A DNA stretch of 64,000 nt from positions 277,920 through 341,919 of the forward strand of contig CANQED010000001.1 of the NCBI GenBank assembly GCA_947594425.1. The letters are read 5' to 3'. This stretch comes from an uncultured Ruminiclostridium sp. Its GTDB lineage: Bacteria; Bacillota; Clostridia; Oscillospirales; Ruminococcaceae. Below the pieces are notes generated by a model that did no database searches, was not told the origin of the DNA, and was given only the letters and a program-made list of their open reading frames with translations. The translations under genes were made by a program, and so were the position numbers. How positions within the stretch are numbered: the stretch's first letter is position 1; each line of letters opens with the position of its first letter. Shown piece by piece: positions 17,146-24,336 of the stretch.

Positions 17146-17794
17146 TATGTGCAGGATCTATAACAAGCGCAGCGGCTCGGTCGCGGCGCTGACCGACGTA
17201 AGCCTAACGATAGAGCAGGGCGAGTTTGCGGTGCTTACGGGCGCGAGCGGCTCGGGAAAGTCCACGCTTATGAACATCCTCGGCTTTCTCGACCTGCCCG
17301 ACAGCGGCAGCTATTATTTTGACGGAAAGGACATATGCGCTATGTCCGACAGCGAGATAAGCCGCATACGCAACTTAAGGATAGGCTTTGTCTTTCAGAG
17401 CTTTAACCTGATACCCGAGCTAACCGCACTCGAGAATGCCGCCCTCCCGCTCGAGTACCGAGGTATCCCGCGCAAGCGCCGCCGCGCTATCGCCGCCGAG
17501 GCGCTAAATACCGTCGGGCTGTCCCACCGCCTAGACCACAAGCCGTACGAGCTGTCGGGCGGACAGCAGCAGCGCGTAGCTATCGCGCGGGCGCTGGCCG
17601 CAGACCCGCAGGTGATACTCGCCGACGAACCGTGCGGCAACCTCGACAGCAAGGCGGGCGGCGAAATAATGCGCCTGCTGTGCGAGCTAAATAGACAAGG
17701 CAAGACCCTTATCCTGATAACCCACGACGAGCACGCCGCCAAAATGGGCTCGCGGCTCATTAAAATCAAGGACGGACGGGTGTACGAGGGGTAA
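17126..17794 (+). CDS. ABC transporter ATP-binding protein (LolD/MacB type)
   Basis: 222 residues: Walker A GASGSGKST (39-47), Q-loop around FQSFN (90-94), signature LSGGQ (143-147), Walker B VILADEP (163-169) and H-loop THDEH. LGFLDLPDSG and IRNLRIGFVFQSFNLIPELT are typical of the LolD/MacB/FtsE subgroup, which pairs with MacB-fold permeases. The matching permease and adaptor lie on the opposite strand (14727-16846). The 3' end is convergent with the minus-strand RNA unit at 17794-17933, whose last hairpin can also terminate this gene. Confidence 0.9.
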   Translation: MLIETVNMCRIYNKRSGSVAALTDVSLTIEQGEFAVLTGASGSGKSTLMNILGFLDLPDSGSYYFDGKDICAMSDSEISRIRNLRIGFVFQSFNLIPELTALENAALPLEYRGIPRKRRRAIAAEALNTVGLSHRLDHKPYELSGGQQQRVAIARALAADPQVILADEPCGNLDSKAGGEIMRLLCELNRQGKTLILITHDEHAAKMGSRLIKIKDGRVYEG

Positions 17795-17933
17795 AAAAAT
17801 AAAAAAGATTGCCGTTCAAACTCGGAACAAAAGCAAAAACTCGCGTCTACCCGAGCGGCAATCTTTTAAAAATAGTCGGTAACAAAGTACCCCCGGCGTC
17901 CAATTCGCCGACGAAACTTTACCTACCGACTAT
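17794..17933 (-). ncRNA. Candidate small RNA B: two self-closing hairpins (B1, B2)
   Basis: Minus strand. The promoter at 17940-17968 places +1 at 17933, exactly the first base of a 10-bp stem ATAGTCGGTA/TACCGACTAT (17924-17933 with 17872-17881). Inside are AAAGT/ACTTT and CGGCG/CGCCG stems. After TTTTT a second closed hairpin B2 has a 12-bp stem AAAAGATTGCCG/CGGCAATCTTTT (17803-17867) and ends in a T-run. No start codon or ribosome site is associated. B2 may double as terminator for the convergent ATPase gene. The layout is the same as RNAs C, A1 and A2. Confidence 0.55.
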
Positions 17934-17939
17934 ATTTAT

Positions 17940-17968
17940 ATATTATCACACTTTCTGCTGATTGTCAT
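17940..17968 (-). promoter_or_regulatory. Promoter of small RNA B
   Basis: Minus strand: ATGACA (17963-17968), 17-bp spacer ending GTGTGA, TAATAT (17940-17945). Confidence 0.6.
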
Positions 17969-17989
17969 TAGTTTTTTTAAAAATTTTAC

Positions 17990-18071
17990 AAAAAAAGAAA
18001 GAGAATATCATGAGCCGAATGCCGAAGCCCCCCGCGTCACGTCCGAAACGCACCATGAGTTATCTCTTTCT
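17990..18071 (-). ncRNA. Candidate small RNA C: self-closing hairpin
   Basis: Minus strand, about 76 bases plus tail. The predicted +1 (18071) is the first base of the closing stem AGAAAGAGA/TCTCTTTCT (18063-18071 with 17996-18004), whose 3' arm runs into T7. Inside are a TCATG/CATGA stem and a G+C-rich loop with GCGTTTCGGACG; the GTTTCG core is shared with RNAs A and B1. No open frame. Confidence 0.55.
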
Positions 18072-18077
18072 ATTAAT

Positions 18078-18106
18078 AATATACCACATTCTCACGAAAA
18101 TGTCAA
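18078..18106 (-). promoter_or_regulatory. Promoter of small RNA C
   Basis: Minus strand: TTGACA (18101-18106), 17-bp spacer ending TGTGG, TATATT (18078-18083). Confidence 0.7.
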
Positions 18107-18139
18107 TACCTAAATTTAACTTTTTTATGATCGCCGAAA

Positions 18140-18802
18140 TCAAAAGAAATACAACACCGTGCTGAGCAAATTAGCGAGAAAATGCGCCGAGAAGCTGCAC
18201 CACGCGTTGTCGCTCACCTTAAATATAATGCCGTAAACAAGCGAGTCTATAAACACAAACAGCAGGTCATAAAATACTATTATCGGCGTGCCGAAGTTAA
18301 AATGCCCAAGCGCGAACAAAGCCGACGTAAGTATCAGCGACGGCACAAACGGCATTATTTTCGAGGTCTGTTTCTGGAAGAACGCGCGCCACGCTATCTC
18401 CTCCCCGAGCGCCAAAACAACGAGCTCCAAGAATAGTCTCGGCACACTGGCTAAGTCTAAAATGCCGTCCACCCTCGCGCCGACGTGCTCTATATATTCG
18501 GGCAGGCATAATTTAGCGATAACAAAGCATACCACATTAATTATCAGCGTCAAGAGTATCAGCAGAATGACCTTTTTATCCTTAAGCGAGCGTAAAAACG
18601 TCTTGATATTGAACCCGTCGTACTTATTCTCGTTTGTCTTGCGGGTGGTAAAATATGCGATTATCCCCACGATAACGGATATCCCCGCCAACTTAAGCGG
18701 CTCACCGTTTAGCTGAAAATTGAATAGATTTGTAAATGATAAAACTATCATCACCGCGAGAAGAATAATTACCGCCGTATTCGGCTTAGTTATCTTTTTC
18801 AT
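18140..18802 (-). CDS. CPBP-family intramembrane metalloprotease
   Basis: 220 residues with about six to seven membrane segments. GEEIAWR (133-139) is the EExxxR motif and HFNFG (167-171) supplies the conserved His of the CPBP (Abi/CAAX protease-like) family, membrane metalloproteases related to Rce1. In Gram-positives such proteins often protect against self-made bacteriocins or process small peptides; the substrate here is unknown. The gene overlaps tetR by four bases (ATGA), so both are made from one message. No peptide gene is obvious nearby, but several small RNA-like units flank the pair. Confidence 0.85.
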   Translation of the reverse strand: MKKITKPNTAVIILLAVMIVLSFTNLFNFQLNGEPLKLAGISVIVGIIAYFTTRKTNENKYDGFNIKTFLRSLKDKKVILLILLTLIINVVCFVIAKLCLPEYIEHVGARVDGILDLASVPRLFLELVVLALGEEIAWRAFFQKQTSKIMPFVPSLILTSALFALGHFNFGTPIIVFYDLLFVFIDSLVYGIIFKVSDNAWCSFSAHFLANLLSTVLYFF

Positions 18803-19365
18803 AAGTCCTCCCGTATAGCAAGAATTGCGCCCCTGTACACCTGCTTAAGATGCACCGCCGCAAGATCCTCGTTAAACTCTACCGAATTATTAGCGATAAT
18901 GCTCGCGTATCCGTGTACGAACATCGCGAGCGTCAGGAAAACGCTCTTGGTCTGCTCGGCGCTCAGCTTCATAGCTCCCTGCATTGCCGAAATTATCGGC
19001 GCAAGCTCCTCGGAGTTTAGCATCTCGGCCATATTATTTTCTTTAGCAAAGCCCGACTGAAACAAAAAGCGGAACAAATTAGGCTCTCTCACCGCAAAGC
19101 GGATATAGTTAAGTCCTATCCCGAGCATAACGCCGTCGGGGTCCGGGATATCGAGCAGACACTCGGTGTGGTACTCGCCAGCCTTTTCGTAGGCGGCTTT
19201 TTTTAATTCTTCTATCGTCGCAAAATGGTACATAACCGGCTGCGTGGAGCAATTAAGCTTTTCGGCGACGGTGCGGGCGTTGATATTCTCCGCGCCACGC
19301 TCCCTCGCGACCTCAAAGGCGGCGGTTATTATCATCTCTTTTGTGATCTTACTTTTCGGCGGCAT
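18799..19365 (-). CDS. TetR-family transcriptional regulator
   Basis: 188 residues from the ATG at 19365 (AGGAGA upstream); the longer frame to 19428 crosses the promoter and is not used. MPPKSKITKEMIITAAFEVA starts a typical TetR helix-turn-helix with ARTVAEKLNCSTQPVMYHF as recognition region (about 25-45); the C-terminal ligand domain is all helical. It probably represses its own promoter: the palindrome GTTATATAAC (19394-19403) lies at the predicted transcription start. It controls at least the co-transcribed CPBP protease; whether it also acts on the neighbouring RNA units is open. Confidence 0.88.
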   Translation of the reverse strand: MPPKSKITKEMIITAAFEVARERGAENINARTVAEKLNCSTQPVMYHFATIEELKKAAYEKAGEYHTECLLDIPDPDGVMLGIGLNYIRFAVREPNLFRFLFQSGFAKENNMAEMLNSEELAPIISAMQGAMKLSAEQTKSVFLTLAMFVHGYASIIANNSVEFNEDLAAVHLKQVYRGAILAIREDL

Positions 19366-19393
19366 AAAATTTCTCCTATAAAAAATAATCATC

Positions 19394-19403
19394 GTTATAT
19401 AAC
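19394..19403. promoter_or_regulatory. Candidate TetR operator
   Basis: Perfect 10-bp palindrome GTTATATAAC, 5 bp downstream of the tetR -10 box, a usual place for an autorepressor. Confidence 0.4.
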
Positions 19404-19407
19404 ATAA

Positions 19408-19436
19408 ATTATACAACAATGCTCGCAATTTGTCAA
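19408..19436 (-). promoter_or_regulatory. Consensus promoter of tetR-CPBP
   Basis: Minus strand: TTGACA (19431-19436), 17-bp spacer, TATAAT (19408-19413). It begins immediately after the T-run of small RNA A2. Confidence 0.8.
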
Positions 19437-19459
19437 TAGCTTTTTTAAAAATCCCATAA

Positions 19460-19538
19460 AAAAGTAAAAATCAGCCGTCGTGAAGGAGGCGGTCGAAACG
19501 GAAAACCGAACGAGCACACTCCTTTGGTAGCTGATTTT
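19460..19538 (-). ncRNA. Candidate small RNA A2: self-closing hairpin
   Basis: Minus strand, 72 bases (19467-19538) plus a U-rich tail. +1 falls on the first base of the closing stem AAAATCAGC/GCTGATTTT. Inner stems: AAGGAG/CTCCTT and CGGT/ACCG, the loop containing CCGTTTCG. It is 72 bases long like A1 and differs from it by a compensated base pair (G-C here, A-T in A1). No open frame or ribosome site. Confidence 0.65.
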
Positions 19539-19544
19539 GATAAA

Positions 19545-19573
19545 AGTATACCACAGCTCTGCGCAATTGTCAA
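19545..19573 (-). promoter_or_regulatory. Promoter of small RNA A2
   Basis: Minus strand: TTGACA (19568-19573), 17-bp spacer ending TGTGG, TATACT (19545-19550). Confidence 0.75.
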
Positions 19574-19577
19574 TACC

Positions 19578-19657
19578 CAAAAGAAAAAATCAGCCGTCGT
19601 AAAAGAGGCGGTCGAAACAGAAAACCGAACGAGCACACTCTTCTGGTAGCTGATTTT
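19578..19657 (-). ncRNA. Candidate small RNA A1: self-closing hairpin
   Basis: Minus strand, 72 bases (19586-19657) plus TTCTTTT tail. Same design as A2: closing stem AAAATCAGC/GCTGATTTT, inner AAGAG/CTCTT and CGGT/ACCG, loop CTGTTTCG. A1 and A2 with their promoters form a direct repeat of period 119 bp. Confidence 0.65.
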
Positions 19658-19663
19658 GATAAA

Positions 19664-19692
19664 AGTATACCACAGCATTACGTAATTGTCAA
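19664..19692 (-). promoter_or_regulatory. Promoter of small RNA A1
   Basis: Minus strand: TTGACA (19687-19692), 17-bp spacer ending TGTGG, TATACT (19664-19669). Confidence 0.75.
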
Positions 19693-19698
19693 TACCTA

Positions 19699-19725
19699 AA
19701 AGAAAATGTCCCGCAAAAGCGGGAC
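19699..19725 (-). terminator. Terminator of tRNA-Arg
   Basis: GTCCCGC-TTTT-GCGGGAC followed by ATTTTCTTTT on the minus strand. An additional GCCGGT/ACCGGC hairpin (19735-19749) sits between the tRNA CCA end and this terminator. Confidence 0.85.
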
Positions 19726-19749
19726 AAATTCGCTGCCGGTATAACCGGC

Positions 19750-19826
19750 TGGTACGCCTGACGGGATTCGAACCCACGGCACATAGCGTCGGAGGCTATT
19801 GCTCTATCCAGCTGAGCTACAGGCGC
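19750..19826 (-). tRNA. tRNA-Arg (anticodon CCG)
   Basis: 77 bases including an encoded CCA. Acceptor arm GCGCCTG/CAGGCGT with a terminal G-U pair, D stem GCTC/GAGC, anticodon arm ATAGC-CTCCGAC-GCTAT giving anticodon CCG for codon CGG, T loop TTCGAAT. Confidence 0.95.
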
Positions 19827-19831
19827 ATATT

Positions 19832-19860
19832 ATTGCGGGGACGACAGCCGACCCCGCAAT
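19832..19860 (-). other. Hairpin at the 5' end of the tRNA-Arg precursor
   Basis: ATTGCGGGG/CCCCGCAAT, 9-bp arms and an 11-base loop, ending 5 bases before the tRNA. The predicted +1 lies within its first few bases, so the precursor would begin with a closed hairpin. It has no T-run. Confidence 0.5.
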
Positions 19861-19863
19861 GAT

Positions 19864-19892
19864 ATTTTAACACGAAAGCTTATTCTTGTCAA
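19864..19892 (-). promoter_or_regulatory. Promoter of tRNA-Arg
   Basis: Minus strand: TTGACA (19887-19892), 17-bp spacer, TAAAAT (19864-19869). The -35 overlaps the stop codon of paaK. Confidence 0.7.
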
Positions 19893-21190
19893 GATTTATT
19901 TCTTAGGTCTATCACCCTTTGTGCTTTTCCCTGAAATCTTTGTATCGTCTTAGGCTCGACGAGCGACACCTTTACCGCAATGCCGAGCACGGTCTTTAGG
20001 TCGTGGTCTACTCTCTTACGCAGCTGCTCCAGCGCGGTGAAGCTCTCGAGCAGTCCAGCGTCGGCTATCTCGCACTTTACCTCGAGCGCGTCGTGTGTGC
20101 CCTCACGGGTCACGACTATCTGATAGTGCGGAGCTACCTGCGGTATAGTCATAATAACACTCTCTATCTGGGAGGGGAACACGTTTACCCCGCGAATTTT
20201 GAGCATATCGTCGGTGCGCCCCGAGGTCTTAGCCATGCGCGCGTGGGTGCGCCCGCACTCGCACTTCTCATAAGTTATCGAGGTTATATCCTTTGTGCGA
20301 TAGCGCAGCACAGGCAGCGCCTCTTTAGACAGCGCGGTCACGACAAGCTCGCCCTGCTCGCCCTCGCCGAGGTTCTCGCAGGTCACGGGGTCGATTATCT
20401 CTGGCAAAAAATGATCCTCGTTAAAATGCAGCCCGCAGCGCAGTCTGCACTCTCCCGATACGCCGGGACCGATAAGCTCGCTCATGCCGTAATTGTCGGT
20501 GGCGAAAAGGTGCAGCCGCTCCTCGACCTGCGCCCTCATCTCGGCGGTGCAGCCCTCAGAGCCGAACAGCCCGAGCCTAAGCTTTATATCATCTTGGCTG
20601 TAGCCGAGCTCCTGTGCCATCTCTCCTATATGCAGAGCGTATGACGGGGTGGCTACAAGCGCCGTCGTGCCGAAGTCTTTCATAAGCATAATCTGCTTTT
20701 CGGTATTGCCCGACGAGCACGGCACAACCGTAGCGCCTATCTTTTCAAGTCCGTAATGCAGCCCGAGAGCACCCGTAAACAGCCCGTACCCGAAAGATAT
20801 CTGCACTATGTCCTCATCTGTAGCGCCCGCCGCGGTGACTATCCTCGCCATACAGTCCGACCACATATCAAGGTCTGCGGCGGTATAGCCTACTACGGTC
20901 GGCTTTCCGGTGGTACCGGAGGAGGCGTGTATGCGCGTGACCTTTTTCAGCGGCACGGCGAACATCCCGAAAGGATAATTGTCGCGAAAGTCCGCCTTAG
21001 TGGTAAACGGTATGTACTTTATATCCGACAGCGTCTTTATCTTCTCGCAGTCAAAGCCCGCGTCGTCAAACTTTTTGCGGTACATCGGAACGTTATCGTA
21101 GCAGTACTTTGTCACCTTTTTCAGCTTTTCGAGCTGGAGCTTTTCAAGCTCGGGTCTCGGCATAGTTTCGATATCCTTTTGATAAAACAT
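19889..21190 (-). CDS. paaK: Phenylacetate-CoA ligase family enzyme
   Basis: 433 residues from the ATG at 21190 (AAGGA 7 bases upstream). It matches the PaaK branch of the adenylate-forming superfamily: HASSGTTGKPT (P-loop), DNYGMSE (A5 region), RYRTKDI and GRTDDMLKIRGVNVFPSQIE (hinge), plus CECGRTHAR typical of PaaK. It converts an aryl acetate with ATP and CoA to the CoA thioester and AMP. In gut anaerobes without a phenylacetate breakdown pathway it may serve indolepyruvate/phenylpyruvate metabolism; that is inference, as no partner genes are next to it. It lies 35 bases downstream of the GH43 gene and may be co-transcribed. Confidence 0.87.
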   Translation of the reverse strand: MFYQKDIETMPRPELEKLQLEKLKKVTKYCYDNVPMYRKKFDDAGFDCEKIKTLSDIKYIPFTTKADFRDNYPFGMFAVPLKKVTRIHASSGTTGKPTVVGYTAADLDMWSDCMARIVTAAGATDEDIVQISFGYGLFTGALGLHYGLEKIGATVVPCSSGNTEKQIMLMKDFGTTALVATPSYALHIGEMAQELGYSQDDIKLRLGLFGSEGCTAEMRAQVEERLHLFATDNYGMSELIGPGVSGECRLRCGLHFNEDHFLPEIIDPVTCENLGEGEQGELVVTALSKEALPVLRYRTKDITSITYEKCECGRTHARMAKTSGRTDDMLKIRGVNVFPSQIESVIMTIPQVAPHYQIVVTREGTHDALEVKCEIADAGLLESFTALEQLRKRVDHDLKTVLGIAVKVSLVEPKTIQRFQGKAQRVIDLRNKS

Positions 21191-21225
21191 TGTATGATCC
21201 TTCTTTCGATAATTCGGCACAGCCG

Positions 21226-22704
21226 TTAATTTTTGTATACTATACTTAGGTCGGAAAACTTTGCGGTGTTCTCTCCCACGGCATAAAGCCCTGTCATTAC
21301 CCCCGTAAAGCCGCCCGACACCTCGGTCGACAGATATTTTGCCTGTCCAAAGCCGAGCGGGCTCTCCCTGCCGTCCTGCTCTACATAAAAGCGATAATTG
21401 AGCGCGTCTGCGCGGACGATGAGCCTTGCGCTGCCGCCCGAGAGCGGTACGGTGCTTTGCTCGTGGTGCACCCCGCCTATATTAAGGCGCAACACAGCCT
21501 CATAGCCGCCGTCACGCTTTCTGATTGCCGCCTCGTAGTGCTCCTGCTCACACATATACATAACTGCGCCCGCTTCTCCCGCGTCTATGTCGACCGTTAC
21601 CGACATCTCAAACTCAAACCCGCGCTGCCTCAGCGCGATAAATGTAGGCGAGCCGTCCGCAGTGTCGAGCGTTACGTCGCCGCCGCGCAGGGTAAAGCCG
21701 TCGCGGCCGAGCTGATAATTCTCCTTAACAGGAAAGCGCAAAAAGCACCAATCCTTATTAACGTCGGTATTAGAAAAGGTGTACTCCTTAAGCGGTTTTT
21801 GCTCAAAATCCACGCTAAGCTCATAGCATTCGTCGGTCGTGCCGTCGCCCGCCGTTATCCAGCCGTCATCGGTGATACGCGCGGGGGTCAAAAACACCTC
21901 TCTGCCGAGCGTATGATAAGCAAGCCACATATGTATCTGCCTAAAACCGAGGCTTAATATATGCCACTCGCCCTCATCGTCCTGCACAAGGTCGCCGTGC
22001 CCTATGCCCTGAATGATATACGGGGCTTTGTTGCGGTTAGTGAGTATAGGGTTATACGGGCAGCCCGTATATTCTCCCCAAATATCATTTGCGCGCGCAA
22101 GGGTTATCATATGCCCGTACTCGGTGCCGCCCTCCGCCGCCATAATATAGTAAAAGTCGTTTATTTTATACAGGTGCGGGCTTTCGAGAAAGCGCCCGCC
22201 GCTCCCCTGCCATACGCACACCGACCGCGACAGCTTTTTGCCCGAGGCGATATCTATCTCGCACATAACTACGCCGCCCCTGCCCTCGTCGTCGGTGCCG
22301 TTGCTCATAAAGTATGCGTGCTGCTCCTCAAAGTACAGCGACGGGTCTATGCCGTCCTGCTCGACGGTCACGGGGTCGGACCATTCGCCGTAGATGTCGT
22401 CGGTGTAGACGTAAAAATTCTCGTGCGTGGTATCGTTTGTGGTGACCATATAAAATCTGCCGTCATAGTATCTTATCGTCGGGGCGAAAACGCCGCCCGA
22501 GCTGTTCACCTTTTCCAGCGCGACCTGACTTTTGCGGGTGAGCACATAGCCTATTTGCTCCCAGTTGACAAGGTCGCCGCTCTCGAAAAGCGGCACCCCC
22601 GGGAAATACTGAAACGAGCTGCACACCATATAATATTTTCCGCCCGCCTTGCATACGCTCGGGTCGGGATAAAAGCCGCTTAGTACGGGATTGTGATATA
22701 TCAT
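21226..22704 (-). CDS. GH43 family beta-xylosidase / alpha-L-arabinofuranosidase
   Basis: 492 residues, no signal peptide. Family 43 five-bladed propeller signatures: NPVLSGFYPDPSVC with Asp14 as base, DGIDPSLYF with the modulating Asp, and FLESPHLYK with the acid Glu. A C-terminal beta-sandwich (about 310-490) is typical of GH43 xylosidases. It should act in the cytoplasm on imported xylo- or arabino-oligosaccharides. It is encoded 9 bases after the sodium symporter, suggesting uptake and cleavage are coupled. The exact sugar is not readable from sequence. Confidence 0.87.
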   Translation of the reverse strand: MIYHNPVLSGFYPDPSVCKAGGKYYMVCSSFQYFPGVPLFESGDLVNWEQIGYVLTRKSQVALEKVNSSGGVFAPTIRYYDGRFYMVTTNDTTHENFYVYTDDIYGEWSDPVTVEQDGIDPSLYFEEQHAYFMSNGTDDEGRGGVVMCEIDIASGKKLSRSVCVWQGSGGRFLESPHLYKINDFYYIMAAEGGTEYGHMITLARANDIWGEYTGCPYNPILTNRNKAPYIIQGIGHGDLVQDDEGEWHILSLGFRQIHMWLAYHTLGREVFLTPARITDDGWITAGDGTTDECYELSVDFEQKPLKEYTFSNTDVNKDWCFLRFPVKENYQLGRDGFTLRGGDVTLDTADGSPTFIALRQRGFEFEMSVTVDIDAGEAGAVMYMCEQEHYEAAIRKRDGGYEAVLRLNIGGVHHEQSTVPLSGGSARLIVRADALNYRFYVEQDGRESPLGFGQAKYLSTEVSGGFTGVMTGLYAVGENTAKFSDLSIVYKN

Positions 22705-22713
22705 TTTATCGCC

Positions 22714-24264
22714 TTACTTTAATTCGTCCGCGTCGCCTATCGCCTTGGTGACGTCGACTAAATTCTTCTGCTCATAGCAGGAGAAGATATCGTCGAGCTC
22801 CTGCTTTTTCATCTTAGGAGTGATAAGGCTCACTATAGGCACTATAATAAGCCCCGCTATCATTGTAAACATACCGAGGTTTACGGGCGACGCAAGGTCG
22901 AAGCCCAAAAACGTCCCTGTAGGCTTGATTATCATATGCAATACCGTCGCGCCCACGCCTATGATAAAGCTTGTGTAGACCGACGCCTTTGTGACGCCCT
23001 TCCAGAACAGCCCGTACATAAACGGCGCTAAGAACGCCCCCGCGAGCGCACCCCACGAATAGCCCATAAGGTCGGAGATGAGCGCGTTTTTATTTAGCGC
23101 GATAACTACCGATATGATAAGGAACACCGCGATAAGCACGCGCATTATGATAAGCGACTTCTTCTCGTCTATCTTGTCCTTGCCTATCGGCTTTATAAGG
23201 TCTAATGTCAGCGTCGAGCTCGACGTCAGCACGAGCGACGAGAGCGTCGACATAGACGCGGAGAGCACGAGCACCACTACCACGCCGATAAGTATCTCGG
23301 GCAGGCTCTCGAGCATCTTAGGCACAACGCCGTCCGAGCCTATCTCGGCAAACTGCTCGTCGGTGACGAATATACGACCGAACCCGCCGAGGAAATAGCT
23401 TCCCCCCGCGATAATAAGCGCGAATACGGTAGACACTATCGTGCCCGTCTTAATAGAGCGCTCGTCCTTTATGGCATAGAATTTATGTACCATCTGAGGA
23501 AGTCCCCACGTGCCGAGCGAGGTGAGTATAATTACGCCGAGCAAATTCATCGGGTCGGGGCCGAAGAACGACGCAAACCCGCCGTTAAGGTCGGGAGACT
23601 TAGTCCCCGCGGTGCTGACCTGCGAGAGCTGCTCTACCGCCGAAGTAAAGCCGCCCTTTGACGCTAGGGTCGCCGCTATTACCGCGACTATCCCGACCAG
23701 CATGATAAGCCCCTGCACAAAGTCGTTTATCGCGGTCGCCTTATATCCGCCGATTATTACATATACCGCCGTAATGACCGCCATACCGATAACGCAGTAG
23801 GAATAGTCGATATTGAACGCCATTCCGAACAATCTTGAAAGACCGTTATATACGCTAGCGGTATACGGGATAAGGAATACAAATACTATCAGCGCCGAGA
23901 TTATCTTCATGACCTTGCTCGTAAAGCGCTTTTCAAAATACTCGGGCATAGTCGAGCTGTCGAGGTGCTTAGTCATAACTCTCGTGCGCCTGCCGAGTAT
24001 CACCCACGCCATAAGCGAGCCGATTATCGCGTTTCCTATTCCTACCCATGTGGTGGCAAGTCCGTAATTCCAGCCGAATTTGCCCGCATAGCCTACGAAT
24101 ATTACCGCCGAGAAATAGGACGTGCCGTAAGCGAAAGCCGTAAGCCACGGACCCACCGAACGCCCGCCGAGCACATAATCATCTACCGTCCCCGCCTTTT
24201 TGCGGCAGTAGATACCTATCGCCACGACAAATACCACATAGATTATAAGTATCGCCAATACCAT
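22714..24264 (-). CDS. Sodium:solute symporter (SSS family)
   Basis: 516 residues with about 13 membrane segments. VDDYVLGGRSVGPWLTAFAY, GATTW-like region GLATTWVGIGN and GGYKATAINDFVQGLIML are diagnostic of the SSS (PutP/SGLT) family. The nearest-named members carry proline, but clustering with GH43 and divergence from the fuc operon favour a sugar or sugar-derived substrate (inference). Start supported by GAGGGGAA. Its promoter overlaps a strong candidate operator at 24304-24325. Confidence 0.85.
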   Translation of the reverse strand: MVLAILIIYVVFVVAIGIYCRKKAGTVDDYVLGGRSVGPWLTAFAYGTSYFSAVIFVGYAGKFGWNYGLATTWVGIGNAIIGSLMAWVILGRRTRVMTKHLDSSTMPEYFEKRFTSKVMKIISALIVFVFLIPYTASVYNGLSRLFGMAFNIDYSYCVIGMAVITAVYVIIGGYKATAINDFVQGLIMLVGIVAVIAATLASKGGFTSAVEQLSQVSTAGTKSPDLNGGFASFFGPDPMNLLGVIILTSLGTWGLPQMVHKFYAIKDERSIKTGTIVSTVFALIIAGGSYFLGGFGRIFVTDEQFAEIGSDGVVPKMLESLPEILIGVVVVLVLSASMSTLSSLVLTSSSTLTLDLIKPIGKDKIDEKKSLIIMRVLIAVFLIISVVIALNKNALISDLMGYSWGALAGAFLAPFMYGLFWKGVTKASVYTSFIIGVGATVLHMIIKPTGTFLGFDLASPVNLGMFTMIAGLIIVPIVSLITPKMKKQELDDIFSCYEQKNLVDVTKAIGDADELK

Positions 24265-24303
24265 AAAGTGTTCCCCTCTCGAATTAAGGATAAGATGTGC
24301 CGA

Positions 24304-24325
24304 TTTAAAGTATACACACTTTAAA
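24304..24325. promoter_or_regulatory. Candidate operator at the symporter transcription start
   Basis: TTTAAAGT-N6-ACTTTAAA, perfect 8-bp arms extended by near-matching CCGAT flanks. It lies 11 bp downstream of the -10 box, where a bound repressor would block transcription. Confidence 0.6.
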
Positions 24326-24336
24326 CCGATAAAACG

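Noticed and set aside
17803..17867. Reading B2 purely as a new RNA
   Set aside because: It may equally be the bidirectional terminator of the ATPase gene, so it is kept only as part of unit B with reduced confidence.
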